A stretch of 64,000 bases of DNA from Streptomyces lincolnensis (GCF_001685355.1 NZ_CP016438.1:6014001-6078000); one strand, 5' to 3'; counted from the first letter of the stretch, positions 11,614 through 20,671 are shown. Notes: generated from the sequence alone by a model not told the origin. Translations and numbers: made by a program.

Positions 11614-11900
11614 TGAGTGAGAGCAACGTGACTGAGCAGACTGCAGAGGCCCGCGGCTTCCGCAAGACCCGTGAGGGTCTCGTCGTCAGCGACAAGATGG
11701 ACAAGACCGTCGTCGTCGCCGTCGAGGACCGCGTCAAGCACGCGCTGTACGGCAAGGTCATCCGCCGTACCAACAAGCTCAAGGCGCACGACGAGCAGAA
11801 CGCTGCCGGCGTCGGCGACCGGGTCCTCCTCGCGGAGACCCGCCCGCTGTCGGCGACCAAGCGCTGGCGCATCGTCGAGATCCTCGAGAAGGCCAAGTAA
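11613..11900 (+). CDS. rpsQ: 30S ribosomal protein S17
   Basis: The 95-residue S17 has a short acidic N-terminal extension ([16 protein letters not shown]), then the OB-fold core [20 protein letters not shown] and the ending [15 protein letters not shown]. It is a primary 16S rRNA-binding protein. It is the last gene before the structured 239-base gap that separates the S10 from the spc gene group here. Confidence 0.97.
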   Translation: MSESNVTEQTAEARGFRKTREGLVVSDKMDKTVVVAVEDRVKHALYGKVIRRTNKLKAHDEQNAAGVGDRVLLAETRPLSATKRWRIVEILEKAK

Positions 11901-11902
11901 TC

Positions 11903-12110
11903 CCTGCGGGGCTTGACCCGCAGGACTGAACCGCCGTTTCGGCGGGTGAGCGCTAAACGTTTTGCGCTCACCCGCCGGTGAACCGGCCGAGCAGCGTGAG
12001 TCATTGACGCTGCGCTGCTCGCCGGGTGGCACATGTAATTCCTGCGGGGCCCATCCGCAGGACAGTTCCGCCAGGCTCGGCGGGAGCGTTAAACGTTTAG
12101 TGCTCCCGCC
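11903..12110 (+). repeat. Duplicated hairpin module between rpsQ and rplN
   Basis: Two related units fill most of the gap. Unit A: stem CCTGCGGG/CCCGCAGG (11903-11924), then CCGCCGTTTCGGCGG (11931-11945), then a perfect 13-bp stem GGCGGGTGAGCGC/GCGCTCACCCGCC (11941-11976) with AAACGTTT in its loop. Unit B repeats the plan: CCTGCGG/CCGCAGG (12041-12061), CCGCC/GGCGG (12068-12083), and GGCGGGAGC/GCTCCCGCC (12079-12110) around the palindrome TAAACGTTTA. Between them lies CGAGCAGCG/CGCTGCTCG (11988-12021). In both units the second and third hairpins share one strand, so they exclude each other. No gene is present. It may end S10 transcription and/or regulate the spc genes. Confidence 0.85.
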
Positions 12111-12139
12111 GGGAACCGGCAGACATCCAGGAGATAGAC

Positions 12140-12508
12140 GTGATCCAGCAGGAGTCGCGACTGCGTGTCGCCGACAACACTGGTGCGAAGGAGATCCTTT
12201 GCATCCGTGTGCTCGGTGGCTCCGGTCGCCGCTACGCGGGCATCGGTGACGTCATCGTCGCCACCGTCAAGGACGCGATCCCCGGTGGCAACGTGAAGAA
12301 GGGTGACGTCGTCAAGGCGGTCATCGTTCGCACCGTCAAGGAGCGCCGTCGTCCGGACGGCTCGTACATCCGCTTCGACGAGAACGCCGCCGTCATTCTG
12401 AAGAACGACGGCGACCCTCGCGGCACCCGTATCTTCGGCCCGGTGGGTCGTGAGCTGCGCGAGAAGAAGTTCATGAAGATCATCTCGCTCGCGCCGGAGG
12501 TGCTGTAA
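12140..12508 (+). CDS. rplN: 50S ribosomal protein L14
   Basis: L14 starts at GTG 12140, with the ribosome site CCAGGAGA about eight bases before. The 122 residues begin [19 protein letters not shown] and end [14 protein letters not shown]14 forms an intersubunit bridge and binds RsfS. It opens the spc gene group, right after the duplicated hairpins, so its translation start is the most likely target of that structure. Confidence 0.97.
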   Translation: MIQQESRLRVADNTGAKEILCIRVLGGSGRRYAGIGDVIVATVKDAIPGGNVKKGDVVKAVIVRTVKERRRPDGSYIRFDENAAVILKNDGDPRGTRIFGPVGRELREKKFMKIISLAPEVL

Positions 12509-12510
12509 GC

Positions 12511-12834
12511 ATGAAGATCAAGAAGGGCGACCTGGTCCAGGTCATCACCGGTAAGGACAAGGGCAAGCAGGGCAAGGTCATCGCGGCCTTCCCCCGCGAG
12601 GACCGTGTCCTGGTCGAGGGTGTCAACCGGGTCAAGAAGCACACCAAGGCCGGCCCGACCGCTCGCGGTTCGCAGGCCGGCGGCATCGTCACGACCGAGG
12701 CCCCCATCCACGTCTCCAACGTCCAGCTGGTCGTGGAGAAGGACGGCAACAAGGTCGTCACGCGTGTCGGTTACCGCTTCGACGACGAGGGCAACAAGAT
12801 CCGCGTTGCCAAGCGGACGGGTGAGGACATCTGA
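12511..12834 (+). CDS. rplX: 50S ribosomal protein L24
   Basis: This 107-residue protein begins [20 protein letters not shown], the KOW motif of L24, an assembly initiator that binds the 5' end of 23S rRNA. It starts two bases after rplN. Its TGA overlaps the rplE ATG by one base, so it is coupled in both directions. Normal length for actinomycetes. Confidence 0.97.
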   Translation: MKIKKGDLVQVITGKDKGKQGKVIAAFPREDRVLVEGVNRVKKHTKAGPTARGSQAGGIVTTEAPIHVSNVQLVVEKDGNKVVTRVGYRFDDEGNKIRVAKRTGEDI

Positions 12835-13391
12835 TGGCTACCACCACCACTCCGCGTCTGAAGACGAAGTACCGCGAGGAGATCGCGGGCAAGCTGCGTG
12901 ACGAGTTCAAGTACGAGAACGTCATGCAGATCCCCGGCCTCGTCAAGATCGTGGTCAACATGGGTGTGGGCGACGCCGCCCGCGACTCCAAGCTGATCGA
13001 GGGTGCCATCAAGGACCTCACCACGATCACCGGTCAGAAGCCGGCCGTCACCAAGGCCCGTAAGTCCATCGCGCAGTTCAAGCTGCGTGAGGGCCAGCCG
13101 ATCGGTGCCCACGTCACGCTTCGTGGCGACCGCATGTGGGAGTTCCTGGACCGCACCCTGTCGCTCGCGCTGCCGCGCATCCGCGACTTCCGTGGTCTGT
13201 CTCCCAAGCAGTTCGACGGCCGTGGCAACTACACCTTCGGTCTCACCGAGCAGGTCATGTTCCACGAGATCGACCAGGACAAGATCGACCGCACCCGGGG
13301 TATGGACATCACCGTGGTGACCACGGCGACCAACGACGCTGAGGGCCGCGCGCTCCTTCGTCACCTCGGCTTCCCCTTCAAGGAGGCGTAA
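12834..13391 (+). CDS. rplE: 50S ribosomal protein L5
   Basis: L5, 185 residues, binds 5S rRNA and the P-site tRNA elbow. The conserved [20 protein letters not shown] and [21 protein letters not shown] are visible. It follows rplX by overlap and precedes rpsN by five bases. In E. coli the L5 gene start carries the S8 target for control of the spc operon; I cannot confirm such a site here. Confidence 0.98.
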   Translation: MATTTTPRLKTKYREEIAGKLRDEFKYENVMQIPGLVKIVVNMGVGDAARDSKLIEGAIKDLTTITGQKPAVTKARKSIAQFKLREGQPIGAHVTLRGDRMWEFLDRTLSLALPRIRDFRGLSPKQFDGRGNYTFGLTEQVMFHEIDQDKIDRTRGMDITVVTTATNDAEGRALLRHLGFPFKEA

Positions 13392-13396
13392 GCGAG

Positions 13397-13582
13397 ATGG
13401 CGAAGAAGGCTCTGATTGCCAAGGCTGCTCGTAAGCCCAAGTTCGGTGTGCGTGCGTACACCCGCTGCCAGCGCTGCGGCCGTCCGCACTCCGTGTACCG
13501 CAAGTTCGGCCTGTGCCGCGTGTGCCTTCGTGAGATGGCTCACCGTGGCGAGCTGCCGGGCGTGACCAAGAGCTCCTGGTAG
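13397..13582 (+). CDS. rpsZ: 30S ribosomal protein S14, zinc-binding type Z
   Basis: At 61 residues with a [20 protein letters not shown] pattern (two CxxC pairs), this is the short zinc-binding form of S14. Zinc-independent long paralogues are made under zinc limitation in many actinomycetes. The end, [11 protein letters not shown], is typical. It directly follows rplE; a 211-base structured gap follows. The symbol rpsN is also used for this gene. Confidence 0.96.
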   Translation: MAKKALIAKAARKPKFGVRAYTRCQRCGRPHSVYRKFGLCRVCLREMAHRGELPGVTKSSW

Positions 13583-13793
13583 TCCCGTCTTTTAGGGATT
13601 CCCGAAGCTCTCGGTAAGTAAAGGGCTGTGTCAGGTGCCCACCCCTTCATGGCTTAGGCTAGGAGGGTTGGGCGCCTGGACGCCCATACGACTTACTACG
13701 CCGTAGGTCCACCGCACCGCACCCGCCTCGTCTCGGATCGAGGAGAGGGATGGGCACCTGGAAACCCCGGCGAGAGAGGCCGAAGGCCAATTC
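13583..13793 (+). promoter_or_regulatory. Structured leader region upstream of rpsH
   Basis: No gene fits this 211-base gap. It contains GGGCG/CGCCC (13670-13685) as a local hairpin. A long-range inverted repeat GGTGCCCA (13634-13641) pairs with TGGGCACC (13751-13758) and encloses it. TAGGCT at 13655-13660 could be a -10 box, which would put a secondary promoter before rpsH. Such an interruption of the spc order, with foldable RNA just before the S8 gene, suggests a regulatory leader, but the family is not recognised. Confidence 0.45.
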
Positions 13794-14192
13794 ATGACCA
13801 TGACTGATCCGATCGCAGACATGCTGACGCGTCTGCGGAATGCGAACTCGGCGTACCACGACTCCGTGACGATGCCGGCATCGAAGATCAAGTCTCACAT
13901 CGCGGAGATCCTCCAGCAGGAGGGCTTCATCACGGGCTGGAAGGTCGAGGACGCCGAAGTCGGCAAGAACCTCGTCCTGGAGCTGAAGTTCGGCCCCAAC
14001 CGTGAGCGCTCCATCGCGGGCATCAAGCGGATCTCCAAGCCCGGTCTCCGGGTTTACGCGAAGTCCACCTCCCTGCCCAAGGTGCTGGGTGGCCTCGGCG
14101 TGGCGATCATCTCCACGTCGCACGGTCTCCTCACCGACAAGCAGGCCGGCAAGAAGGGCGTAGGCGGAGAAGTTCTCGCCTACGTCTGGTAG
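13794..14192 (+). CDS. rpsH: 30S ribosomal protein S8
   Basis: The 132-residue S8 begins [23 protein letters not shown] 13800, two codons later, is an alternative start. It binds the central domain of 16S rRNA and in E. coli represses the spc operon. The C-terminal motif [20 protein letters not shown] is intact. It lies 24 bases before rplF. Confidence 0.98.
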   Translation: MTMTDPIADMLTRLRNANSAYHDSVTMPASKIKSHIAEILQQEGFITGWKVEDAEVGKNLVLELKFGPNRERSIAGIKRISKPGLRVYAKSTSLPKVLGGLGVAIISTSHGLLTDKQAGKKGVGGEVLAYVW

Positions 14193-14216
14193 CGGAAGGG
14201 AACGGAGGAAACAGCT

Positions 14217-14756
14217 ATGTCGCGCATTGGCAAGCTCCCCATCACGGTTCCCGCCGGCGTGGACGTCACCATCGACGGCCGTACGGTCGCGGTCAAGGGC
14301 CCCAAGGGCTCTCTGACCCACACCGTTGCCGCGCCGATCGACATCGCCAAGGGTGAGGACGGCGTTCTCAGCGTCACCCGCCCCAACGACGAGCGTCAGA
14401 GCAAGGCCCTGCACGGCCTGTCCCGCACGCTGGTGGCGAACATGATCACCGGCGTGACCCAGGGTTACGTGAAGAAGCTCGAAATCAGCGGTGTCGGTTA
14501 CCGAGTGACCGCCAAGGGTTCGAACCTGGAGTTCGCTCTCGGTTACAGCCACCCGATCCTGGTCGAGGCCCCCGAGGGCATCACCTTCAAGGTGGAGTCC
14601 CCGACCCGTTTCCAGGTCGAGGGCATCGACAAGCAGAAGGTCGGCGAGGTTGCGGCCAACATCCGCAAGCTGCGCAAGCCCGACCCGTACAAGGCCAAGG
14701 GTGTCAAGTACGAGGGCGAAGTCATCCGCCGCAAGGTCGGAAAGGCGGGTAAGTAA
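14217..14756 (+). CDS. rplF: 50S ribosomal protein L6
   Basis: L6, 179 residues, starts [20 protein letters not shown] and holds the duplicated L6 fold. The conserved rRNA-binding C-terminus reads [19 protein letters not shown]. It sits near the sarcin-ricin loop and the factor-binding site. A GGAGGAAA ribosome site precedes it. It is three bases from rplR. Confidence 0.98.
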   Translation: MSRIGKLPITVPAGVDVTIDGRTVAVKGPKGSLTHTVAAPIDIAKGEDGVLSVTRPNDERQSKALHGLSRTLVANMITGVTQGYVKKLEISGVGYRVTAKGSNLEFALGYSHPILVEAPEGITFKVESPTRFQVEGIDKQKVGEVAANIRKLRKPDPYKAKGVKYEGEVIRRKVGKAGK

Positions 14757-14759
14757 GCC

Positions 14760-15143
14760 ATGGCATACGGACAGAAGATCCTCAAGGGCGACGCCTACAA
14801 GCGCGCCGCGATCAAGCGCCGCCACATCCGGATCCGCAAGTCGATCAACGGTACGGCGGAGCGTCCTCGTCTGGTCGTGACCCGCTCGAACCGCCACATC
14901 GTGGCCCAGGTGATCGACGACATCAAGGGTCACACCCTGGCGTCGGCGTCCACCCTGGACACCTCGATCCGCGGTGGCGAGGGCGACAAGTCCGCGCAGG
15001 CCAAGCAGGTCGGCGCCCTGGTCGCCGAGCGCGCCAAGGCCGCCGGTGTCGAGGCTGTCGTATTCGACCGTGGTGGCAACCAGTACGCGGGGCGCATCGC
15101 CGCCCTGGCGGACGCCGCCCGCGAAGCCGGGCTCAAGTTCTGA
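14760..15143 (+). CDS. rplR: 50S ribosomal protein L18
   Basis: L18 carries 5S rRNA into the central protuberance together with L5 and L25. The 127-residue product starts [20 protein letters not shown] and ends in the conserved [19 protein letters not shown]. It lies between rplF (three bases) and rpsE (36 bases). Normal. Confidence 0.98.
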   Translation: MAYGQKILKGDAYKRAAIKRRHIRIRKSINGTAERPRLVVTRSNRHIVAQVIDDIKGHTLASASTLDTSIRGGEGDKSAQAKQVGALVAERAKAAGVEAVVFDRGGNQYAGRIAALADAAREAGLKF

Positions 15144-15179
15144 GCCGCTTGTAGCTAGCGGAAAGAGAGAGGTAATCCA

Positions 15180-15788
15180 ATGGCTGGACCCCAGCGCCGC
15201 GGAAGCGGTGCCGGTGGCGGCGAGCGGCGGGACCGGAAGGGCCGTGACGGCGGCGCTGCTGCCGCCGAGAAGACCGCGTACGTTGAGCGCGTTGTCGCGA
15301 TCAACCGCGTCGCCAAGGTTGTGAAGGGTGGTCGTCGCTTCAGCTTCACTGCGCTCGTCGTAGTGGGCGATGGCGATGGCACCGTCGGTGTCGGTTACGG
15401 CAAGGCCAAGGAGGTGCCGGCCGCGATCGCCAAGGGTGTTGAAGAGGCCAAGAAGCACTTCTTCAAGGTCCCCCGTATCCAGGGCACCATCCCGCACCCG
15501 ATCACGGGTGAGAAGGCTGCCGGCGTCGTTCTGCTCAAGCCCGCGTCCCCCGGTACCGGCGTTATCGCCGGTGGCCCGGTGCGTGCGGTGCTCGAGTGCG
15601 CAGGTATCCACGACGTCCTGTCGAAGTCGCTCGGCTCGTCGAACGCGATCAACATCGTGCACGCGACCGTGGCGGCCCTGCAGGGCCTGCAGCGTCCCGA
15701 GGAGATCGCGGCCCGCCGTGGTCTGCCCCTCGAGGACGTCGCTCCCGCGGCTCTGCTGCGTGCGCGTGCCGGGGCTGGTGCTGCGTAA
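15180..15788 (+). CDS. rpsE: 30S ribosomal protein S5
   Basis: S5 is 202 residues with a Gly/Arg-rich N-terminal extension ([20 protein letters not shown]) before the dsRBD-like core. The core begins [20 protein letters not shown]; a loop in that region is the classic site of spectinomycin resistance changes, and nothing unusual is seen. The C-terminus is short and Ala-rich. Its stop overlaps the rpmD start (TAATG). Confidence 0.98.
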   Translation: MAGPQRRGSGAGGGERRDRKGRDGGAAAAEKTAYVERVVAINRVAKVVKGGRRFSFTALVVVGDGDGTVGVGYGKAKEVPAAIAKGVEEAKKHFFKVPRIQGTIPHPITGEKAAGVVLLKPASPGTGVIAGGPVRAVLECAGIHDVLSKSLGSSNAINIVHATVAALQGLQRPEEIAARRGLPLEDVAPAALLRARAGAGAA

Positions 15789-15970
15789 TGGCACAGCTCA
15801 AGATCACGCAGACGAAGTCGTACATCGGCAGCAAGCAGAACCACCGTGACACCCTGCGTTCCCTTGGTCTCAAGGGGATCAACACGCAGGTCGTCAAGGA
15901 GGATCGTCCCGAGTTCCGCGGAATGGTGCACACCGTCCGCCACCTCGTGACGGTCGAGGAGGTCGACTGA
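15788..15970 (+). CDS. rpmD: 50S ribosomal protein L30
   Basis: I start this small gene at ATG 15788, which overlaps the rpsE stop and gives 60 residues ([20 protein letters not shown] to HLVTVEEVD). L30 is a small protein near 5S rRNA. The longer in-frame reading from 15596 lies inside rpsE and is rejected. rplO follows after two bases. Confidence 0.96.
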   Translation: MAQLKITQTKSYIGSKQNHRDTLRSLGLKGINTQVVKEDRPEFRGMVHTVRHLVTVEEVD

Positions 15971-15972
15971 TC

Positions 15973-16428
15973 ATGGCGGAGAACAACCCGCTCAAGATCC
16001 ACAACCTCCGTCCCGCCCCGGGCGCCAAGACCGCCAAGACCCGTGTGGGTCGTGGTGAGGCGTCGAAGGGTAAGACGGCCGGTCGTGGCACCAAGGGTAC
16101 GAAGGCCCGTTACCAGGTTCCGGAGCGCTTCGAGGGTGGGCAGATGCCCCTCCACATGCGTCTTCCGAAGCTGAAGGGCTTCAAGAACCCGTTCAAGACC
16201 GAGTACCAGGTCGTGAACCTCGACAAGCTGGGCGCGCTGTACCCCGAGGGTGGCGAGGTCACCGTCGAGGGCCTCGTGGCCAAGGGTGCGGTTCGCAAGA
16301 ACAGCCTCGTCAAGGTCCTCGGCCAGGGCGAGATCTCCGTGGCGCTGCAGGTGACGGTCGACGCCGTCTCCGGTTCCGCCAAGGAGAAGATCACCGCCGC
16401 CGGCGGTACCGTCACCGAGCTCCTCTGA
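15973..16428 (+). CDS. rplO: 50S ribosomal protein L15
   Basis: The 151-residue L15 begins [19 protein letters not shown] and has the long basic N-terminal tail ([19 protein letters not shown]) that threads into 23S rRNA. The globular C-terminus ends [12 protein letters not shown]. It is the last spc ribosomal protein gene before secY and is followed by a terminator-like hairpin. Confidence 0.98.
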   Translation: MAENNPLKIHNLRPAPGAKTAKTRVGRGEASKGKTAGRGTKGTKARYQVPERFEGGQMPLHMRLPKLKGFKNPFKTEYQVVNLDKLGALYPEGGEVTVEGLVAKGAVRKNSLVKVLGQGEISVALQVTVDAVSGSAKEKITAAGGTVTELL

Positions 16429-16464
16429 ACACAGCGGGCGTCTCGATGACTTGAGCGATCCCGA

Positions 16465-16496
16465 CCGGGGATACCCCACAAAAGGGGTATCCCCGG
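16465..16496 (+). terminator. Hairpin between rplO and secY
   Basis: CCGGGGATACCCC pairs perfectly with GGGGTATCCCCGG around ACAAAA. The stem is 13 bp and starts 37 bases after the rplO stop. It lacks a clear U-tract but is strong enough for factor-independent termination in high-GC bacteria. It would partly separate secY-adk-map from the ribosomal genes. Confidence 0.75.
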
Positions 16497-16526
16497 TTGG
16501 TCGTTCCTAGGGGGCAGTCTCGCCGG

Positions 16527-16588
16527 TAAGGTTGCCTGCACTGCCCACTTTCACAAGGTGCTTCCCATGGGGCACCTTGGGCGGCAGT
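16527..16588 (+). promoter_or_regulatory. Candidate secY promoter and leader hairpin
   Basis: TAAGGT (16527-16532), with TTCCTA 16 bases upstream, may be a weak promoter just after the terminator hairpin. The expected leader holds a nested inverted repeat: CTGCCC with GGGCGGCAG outside, and AAGGTGC (16555-16561) with GCACCTT (16572-16578) inside. The hairpin could affect secY expression. Assignment is tentative. Confidence 0.4.
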
Positions 16589-16672
16589 CGACCGTTAGAC
16601 ATGTCGTTGTTCTTATTGGACCTTCAAGACCGTCACCCTTGACGCAGTAGCGCGGGGGTCGCAGGAGGCACC

Positions 16673-17986
16673 GTGCTCACCGCGTTCGCCCGGGCGTTCA
16701 AGACGCCCGACCTGCGCAAGAAGCTGCTCTTCACGCTCGGCATCGTCGTGGTGTACCGGATCGGTACCCACGTCCCGATTCCGGGCGTCGACTACACAGC
16801 CGTCCAGCAGTGCGTGAAAGAGGCGTCTGCCAACCAGGGCCTGTTCGGTCTCGTCAACATGTTCAGCGGTGGCGCGCTGTTGCAGATCACCATTTTTGCG
16901 CTGGGCATCATGCCGTACATCACGGCGAGCATCATCCTCCAGCTGCTCACGGTGGTGATCCCGCGCCTGGAAGCCCTGAAGAAGGAGGGCCAGGCCGGTA
17001 CGGCGAAGATCACGCAGTACACCCGTTACCTCACCGTGGCGCTGGCCATCCTCCAGGGCACCGGCCTGGTGGCCACGGCCCGCAGTGGCGCCCTCTTCCA
17101 GGGCTGCCAGGTGGCCGGCCAGATCGTCCCCGACCGCTCCATCTTCAGCACGATCGTCATGGTCATCACCATGACCGCGGGTACGGCCGTCGTGATGTGG
17201 CTCGGTGAGCTCATCACCGACCGCGGCATCGGCAACGGCATGTCGATCCTGATGTTCATCTCGATCGCCGCGACCTTCCCGTCCGCGCTGTGGGCCATCA
17301 AGAAGCAGGGCACCCTGGCCGGCGGCTGGATCGAGTTCGGCACCGTCATCGCGGTCGGGCTCGTCATGGTCGGCCTGGTGGTCTTCGTCGAGCAGGCTCA
17401 GCGCCGCATTCCGGTCCAGTACGCGAAGCGGATGATCGGCCGCCGTTCCTACGGCGGTACGTCGACCTACATTCCGCTGAAGGTCAACCAGGCCGGTGTG
17501 ATTCCCGTCATCTTCGCGTCGTCGCTGCTCTACATCCCGGCGCTGATCGCCCAGTTCTCCAGTGGTACCTCGGGGTGGAAGACCTGGATCGAGGCCAACC
17601 TCGTCAAGGGTGACCACCCGATTTACATCAGCATGTACTTCTTGCTCATCGTTTTCTTCGCGTTCTTCTACGTGGCGATCTCCTTCAACCCCGAAGAAGT
17701 CGCCGACAACATGAAGAAGTATGGTGGCTTCATCCCGGGCATCCGGGCTGGCCGACCGACCGCTGAGTACCTGAGTTACGTGCTCAACCGGATCACCTGG
17801 CCGGGTTCGCTGTACCTGGGGTTGATCGCTCTCGTGCCGACGATGGCGTTGGTTGGGTTTGGGGCAAACCAGAACTTCCCGTTCGGCGGGACCAGCATCC
17901 TGATCATCGTGGGTGTCGGTCTCGAGACGGTGAAGCAGATCGAGAGCCAGCTTCAGCAGCGCAATTACGAAGGGTTCCTCCGCTGA
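16673..17986 (+). CDS. secY: Preprotein translocase subunit SecY
   Basis: SecY is the channel of the Sec translocase. The 437-residue protein has about ten membrane helices and starts at GTG 16673 after GCAGGAGG. The N-terminus [20 protein letters not shown], the plug-region [20 protein letters not shown] and [13 protein letters not shown] are typical. Its TGA overlaps the adk ATG by one base, so the two are coupled, as in most bacteria. Confidence 0.98.
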   Translation: MLTAFARAFKTPDLRKKLLFTLGIVVVYRIGTHVPIPGVDYTAVQQCVKEASANQGLFGLVNMFSGGALLQITIFALGIMPYITASIILQLLTVVIPRLEALKKEGQAGTAKITQYTRYLTVALAILQGTGLVATARSGALFQGCQVAGQIVPDRSIFSTIVMVITMTAGTAVVMWLGELITDRGIGNGMSILMFISIAATFPSALWAIKKQGTLAGGWIEFGTVIAVGLVMVGLVVFVEQAQRRIPVQYAKRMIGRRSYGGTSTYIPLKVNQAGVIPVIFASSLLYIPALIAQFSSGTSGWKTWIEANLVKGDHPIYISMYFLLIVFFAFFYVAISFNPEEVADNMKKYGGFIPGIRAGRPTAEYLSYVLNRITWPGSLYLGLIALVPTMALVGFGANQNFPFGGTSILIIVGVGLETVKQIESQLQQRNYEGFLR

Positions 17987-18648
17987 TGCGAATCGTCCTC
18001 GTCGGGCCGCCGGGTGCGGGCAAGGGAACGCAGGCCGCGTTCCTGGCCCAGAACCTCTCCATCCCGCACATCTCCACGGGCGACCTGTTCCGAGCCAACA
18101 TCAGCCAGCAGACGGAACTCGGCAAACTCGCGAAGTCCTACATGGACGCGGGCAACCTGGTACCGGACGAGGTCACCATCGGTATGGCCAAGGACCGCAT
18201 GGAGCAGTCCGACGCCGAGGGCGGGTTCCTGCTGGACGGCTTCCCGCGGAACGTGTCGCAGGCCGAGGCGCTGGACGAGATGCTGCACAGCGAGGGCATG
18301 AAGCTGGACGCGGTGCTGGACCTGGAGGTCCCCGAGGAGGAGGTCGTCAAGCGCATCGCCGGCCGCCGAATCTGCCGTAACGACTCGGCGCACGTCTTCC
18401 ACGTGTCGTACAAGGCACCGAAGAAGGAAGGCGTCTGTGACGTCTGCGGCGGCGAGCTGTACCAGCGTGACGACGACTCCGAGGAGACCGTCCGCAAGCG
18501 CCTGGAGGTCTACCACACCCAGACCGAGCCGATCATCGACTACTACAAGGCCCAGGGCCTCGTGGTGACGATCTCGGCCCTCGGCAAGGTGGAGGACGTC
18601 ACCGGGCGCGCGATGGAGGCGCTCAACCGCGAGGACGACGCCGCTTAG
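17986..18648 (+). CDS. adk: Adenylate kinase
   Basis: This 220-residue enzyme interconverts ATP + AMP and 2 ADP. The P-loop GPPGAGKGT is at residues 7-15, the AMP-binding region includes ISTGDLFR, and LDGFPRN is present. The lid is the long form and keeps cysteines ([10 protein letters not shown] and VCDVCGG), so it probably binds zinc. The spacing of the ligands differs from the classic four-cysteine lid because one place is taken by a non-Cys residue. Translationally coupled to secY. Confidence 0.97.
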   Translation: MRIVLVGPPGAGKGTQAAFLAQNLSIPHISTGDLFRANISQQTELGKLAKSYMDAGNLVPDEVTIGMAKDRMEQSDAEGGFLLDGFPRNVSQAEALDEMLHSEGMKLDAVLDLEVPEEEVVKRIAGRRICRNDSAHVFHVSYKAPKKEGVCDVCGGELYQRDDDSEETVRKRLEVYHTQTEPIIDYYKAQGLVVTISALGKVEDVTGRAMEALNREDDAA

Positions 18649-18676
18649 GCGGCCGGCTCCTTTTCAGTACGTCTCG

Positions 18677-18712
18677 GCAGCCGCGGTTCCCTTTCGAGGG
18701 GGCCGCGGCTGC
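18677..18712 (+). terminator. Hairpin after adk
   Basis: GCAGCCGCGG (18677-18686) pairs with CCGCGGCTGC (18703-18712), a 10-bp perfect stem with a 16-base loop. It lies 28 bases after adk and 90 bases before map, so it probably ends or thins out secY-adk transcription. Confidence 0.65.
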
Positions 18713-18802
18713 TGTGTGGGTGCACGTATGGTTGAAGGCACCTTTGCTGTCACCCGTTCCCTCCACGGTCCCCGACCCGGTCCAAGAAAGGCCCCCGCCG
18801 CC

Positions 18803-19639
18803 ATGGTGCAGATCAAGACCCCCGAGCAGATCGCCAAGATGCGTGAGGCGGGGCTGGTCGTCGCCGCCATCCACGCGGCGACGCGTGAGGCCGCGGTGCC
18901 CGGGGCCACGACCAAGGACCTGGACCAGGTCGCCCGCAAGGTCCTCGCGGAGCACGACGCGAAGCCGAACTTCCTGGGATACGGCGGTTTCCCCGCGACG
19001 ATCTGCACGTCCGTGAACGAGGTCGTCGTCCACGGCATCCCGTCCGACGACGTCGTCCTGAAGGACGGCGACGTCATCTCCATCGACTGCGGCGCGATCA
19101 TCGACGGCTGGCACGGTGACGCGGCCTACACGGCCTTCGTGGGGTCGGGGCACTCCCCGGAGCTGGTCGAGCTCTCGCGGGTGACCGAGGAGTCGATGTG
19201 GGCCGGTATCGCGGCGATGAAGCTGGGGAACCGGCTGGTCGACGTCTCCCGGGCCATCGAGACGTACATCCGCCGGCAGCCGAAGCCGGGCGGCGGCCGG
19301 TACGGGATCATCGAGGACTACGGCGGGCACGGCATCGGTACCGAGATGCACATGGACCCGCATCTCCTGAACTACGTGGACCGGCGGCGCGGCAAGGGAC
19401 CGAAGCTGGTCCCGGGCTTCTGCCTGGCGATCGAGCCGATGGTCTCCCTCGGGACGCCGAAGACCGAGGTCCTGTCGGACGACTGGACGGTCATCACGAC
19501 GGACGGCACCTGGTCCTCCCACTGGGAGCACTCGGTGGCGCTGACGGAGGAGGGCCCGTTGGTCCTCACGGCGCCCGACGGCGGCAAGGCCAAGCTTGCC
19601 GAGCACGGGATCACGGCGGCGCCGGATCCTCTGGCCTGA
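18803..19639 (+). CDS. map: Methionine aminopeptidase, type I
   Basis: The enzyme removes the initiator methionine from nascent proteins. I start at ATG 18803 (MVQIKTPEQIAKMREAGLVV, 278 residues) because the 29 residues before it in frame look non-coding and the family normally begins here. The metal ligands are visible: Asp in SIDCGAIIDGWHGD, His in DYGGHGIG, Glu in AIEPMVSLG, and the last Glu in WEHSVALTEEG. It follows adk as in many actinobacteria. The 3' end has been copied downstream (see the repeat entry). Confidence 0.97.
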   Translation: MVQIKTPEQIAKMREAGLVVAAIHAATREAAVPGATTKDLDQVARKVLAEHDAKPNFLGYGGFPATICTSVNEVVVHGIPSDDVVLKDGDVISIDCGAIIDGWHGDAAYTAFVGSGHSPELVELSRVTEESMWAGIAAMKLGNRLVDVSRAIETYIRRQPKPGGGRYGIIEDYGGHGIGTEMHMDPHLLNYVDRRRGKGPKLVPGFCLAIEPMVSLGTPKTEVLSDDWTVITTDGTWSSHWEHSVALTEEGPLVLTAPDGGKAKLAEHGITAAPDPLA

Positions 19640-19692
19640 GGTCGGCTTCTGCCGTCGAGCCCGCGAGAGGGGCATCCGGAACGGGGTCCGAG

Positions 19693-19920
19693 GTCCTGAC
19701 GGCTTCGGGCGGTGGCAAGGCCAGGCTCGGCGGGTACGGGGTCATCGGGGCGCCGGATCCTCTGGCCTGAGGTCGGTTCTTGCCGTCGGTCGTCGGTCGG
19801 AGGCCGGCGCAGCCGCTCGAAGCTTGTGAGGTGCCCTCACCCGGGCCGCAGGCCTCGTTGCGGGCGGCATTCTGGCGCTGACGGCGAAGGGTCGCCGCGG
19901 CGCCGGATTCTCTGGGCTGA
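19693..19920 (+). repeat. Decayed tandem copies of the map 3' end
   Basis: The last 78 bases of map (19562-19639) recur, imperfectly but without length change, at 19693-19770, 131 bases downstream. The copy still encodes GGGKARLGGYGVIGAPDPLA and a stop, against DGGKAKLAEHGITAAPDPLA in map. The similarity continues past the stop (GGTCGG, then TTCTGCCGTCG and TTCTTGCCGTCG). A third, weaker copy ends at 19920 (CTGACGGCGAAGG, then GCGCCGGATTCTCTGGGCTGA). The copies have no start or ribosome site and are in a different frame from map. They fill most of the 448-base map-infA gap. Confidence 0.85.
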
Positions 19921-19977
19921 GGGGTGGACCTTGGGCTCTCGGCTTAATGATCTCTGTCTTGGGGCATCCTTCCTCGA

Positions 19978-20007
19978 TTCGTCTTTCCGAGTGGCCTGAC
20001 GTAGACT
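19978..20007 (+). promoter_or_regulatory. Candidate infA promoter
   Basis: TAGACT at 20002-20007 is a good -10 box; TTCGTC at 19978-19983, 18 bases upstream, is a weak -35. It would start transcription about 75 bases before infA. The alpha-group genes could thus be transcribed independently of map. Confidence 0.5.
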
Positions 20008-20087
20008 GACTCGTCGGCTCTCGTGTACCCGCATGCCTTCATGCGGTAGCGGGGGTCGATCAGGGTAGTCGATTCGAAGGGCGAAGC

Positions 20088-20309
20088 GTGGCCAAGAAGC
20101 AAGGTGCCATCGAGATCGAGGGCACTGTCGTCGAGTCTCTTCCGAACGCCATGTTCAAGGTCGAGCTCCAGAACGGCCACCAGGTCCTGGCACACATCAG
20201 CGGCAAGATGCGTATGCACTACATCCGCATCCTCCCTGACGACCGGGTCGTGGTGGAGCTGTCTCCGTACGACCTGACGCGTGGCCGGATCGTCTACCGG
20301 TACAAGTAG
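20088..20309 (+). CDS. infA: Translation initiation factor IF-1
   Basis: The 73-residue S1-like OB-fold protein starts at GTG 20088 ([20 protein letters not shown]) and ends [13 protein letters not shown]-1 occupies the A site during initiation. It heads the infA-rpmJ-rpsM-rpsK-rpoA-rplQ group. A GAAGGGCGAAG stretch before the start serves as the ribosome site. Confidence 0.97.
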   Translation: MAKKQGAIEIEGTVVESLPNAMFKVELQNGHQVLAHISGKMRMHYIRILPDDRVVVELSPYDLTRGRIVYRYK

Positions 20310-20368
20310 ATCTTGCCCGCGCCCCGGGCTTCCCGAGGCGATGGCACTGACCCGGAGAACCTCACCCC

Positions 20369-20482
20369 ATGAAGGTCAAGCCGAGCGTCAAGAAGATCTG
20401 CGACAAGTGCAGGGTGATCCGCCGTCACGGTCGGGTCATGGTCATCTGCGAGAACCCGCGCCACAAGCAGCGCCAGGGCTGA
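20369..20482 (+). CDS. rpmJ: 50S ribosomal protein L36
   Basis: A 37-residue gene lying between infA and rpsM. It reads [20 protein letters not shown], and then [15 protein letters not shown]. The CDKC pair and the later Cys and His are the zinc ligands of the C+ form of L36. A zinc-free paralogue is usual elsewhere in actinomycete genomes. It starts 59 bases after infA. Confidence 0.96.
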   Translation: MKVKPSVKKICDKCRVIRRHGRVMVICENPRHKQRQG

Positions 20483-20671
20483 CCGCTACCGACCTCACCC
20501 TCTGCATCCGCAGAGATTCGCGCGACGCGAGCTGAATGTGTAATACGCGGAACCCAGGCACCCTTGTGCCTGACACCCCCGGTTCGGAGGCCGGGGACCC
20601 GGTTCGTACCTGGTACGGCGGTCGGGATCCGGTTCTGTGTCAGACCTCCGAAGATCAACTGGAGCCATTGA
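20483..20671 (+). promoter_or_regulatory. Structured gap between rpmJ and rpsM
   Basis: Nothing in these 189 bases looks coding. The hairpin CAGGCAC/GTGCCTG (20555-20572) has a four-base loop, and CCCCGG/GGCCGGGG follows from about 20577. An AACTGGAG ribosome site leads to rpsM. The folds could form a leader controlling the S13-S11-alpha genes, but no known leader family is recognised. Confidence 0.4.

Noticed and set aside
13659..15794. A 711-codon minus-strand frame opposite rpsH, rplF, rplR and rpsE
   Set aside because: The plus strand holds four unmistakable ribosomal genes; the antisense product is Asp/Leu/Arg-rich and low in complexity.
19596..20034. Short open frames in the map-infA gap
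   Set aside because: They come from decayed copies of the map 3' end and have no starts of their own.
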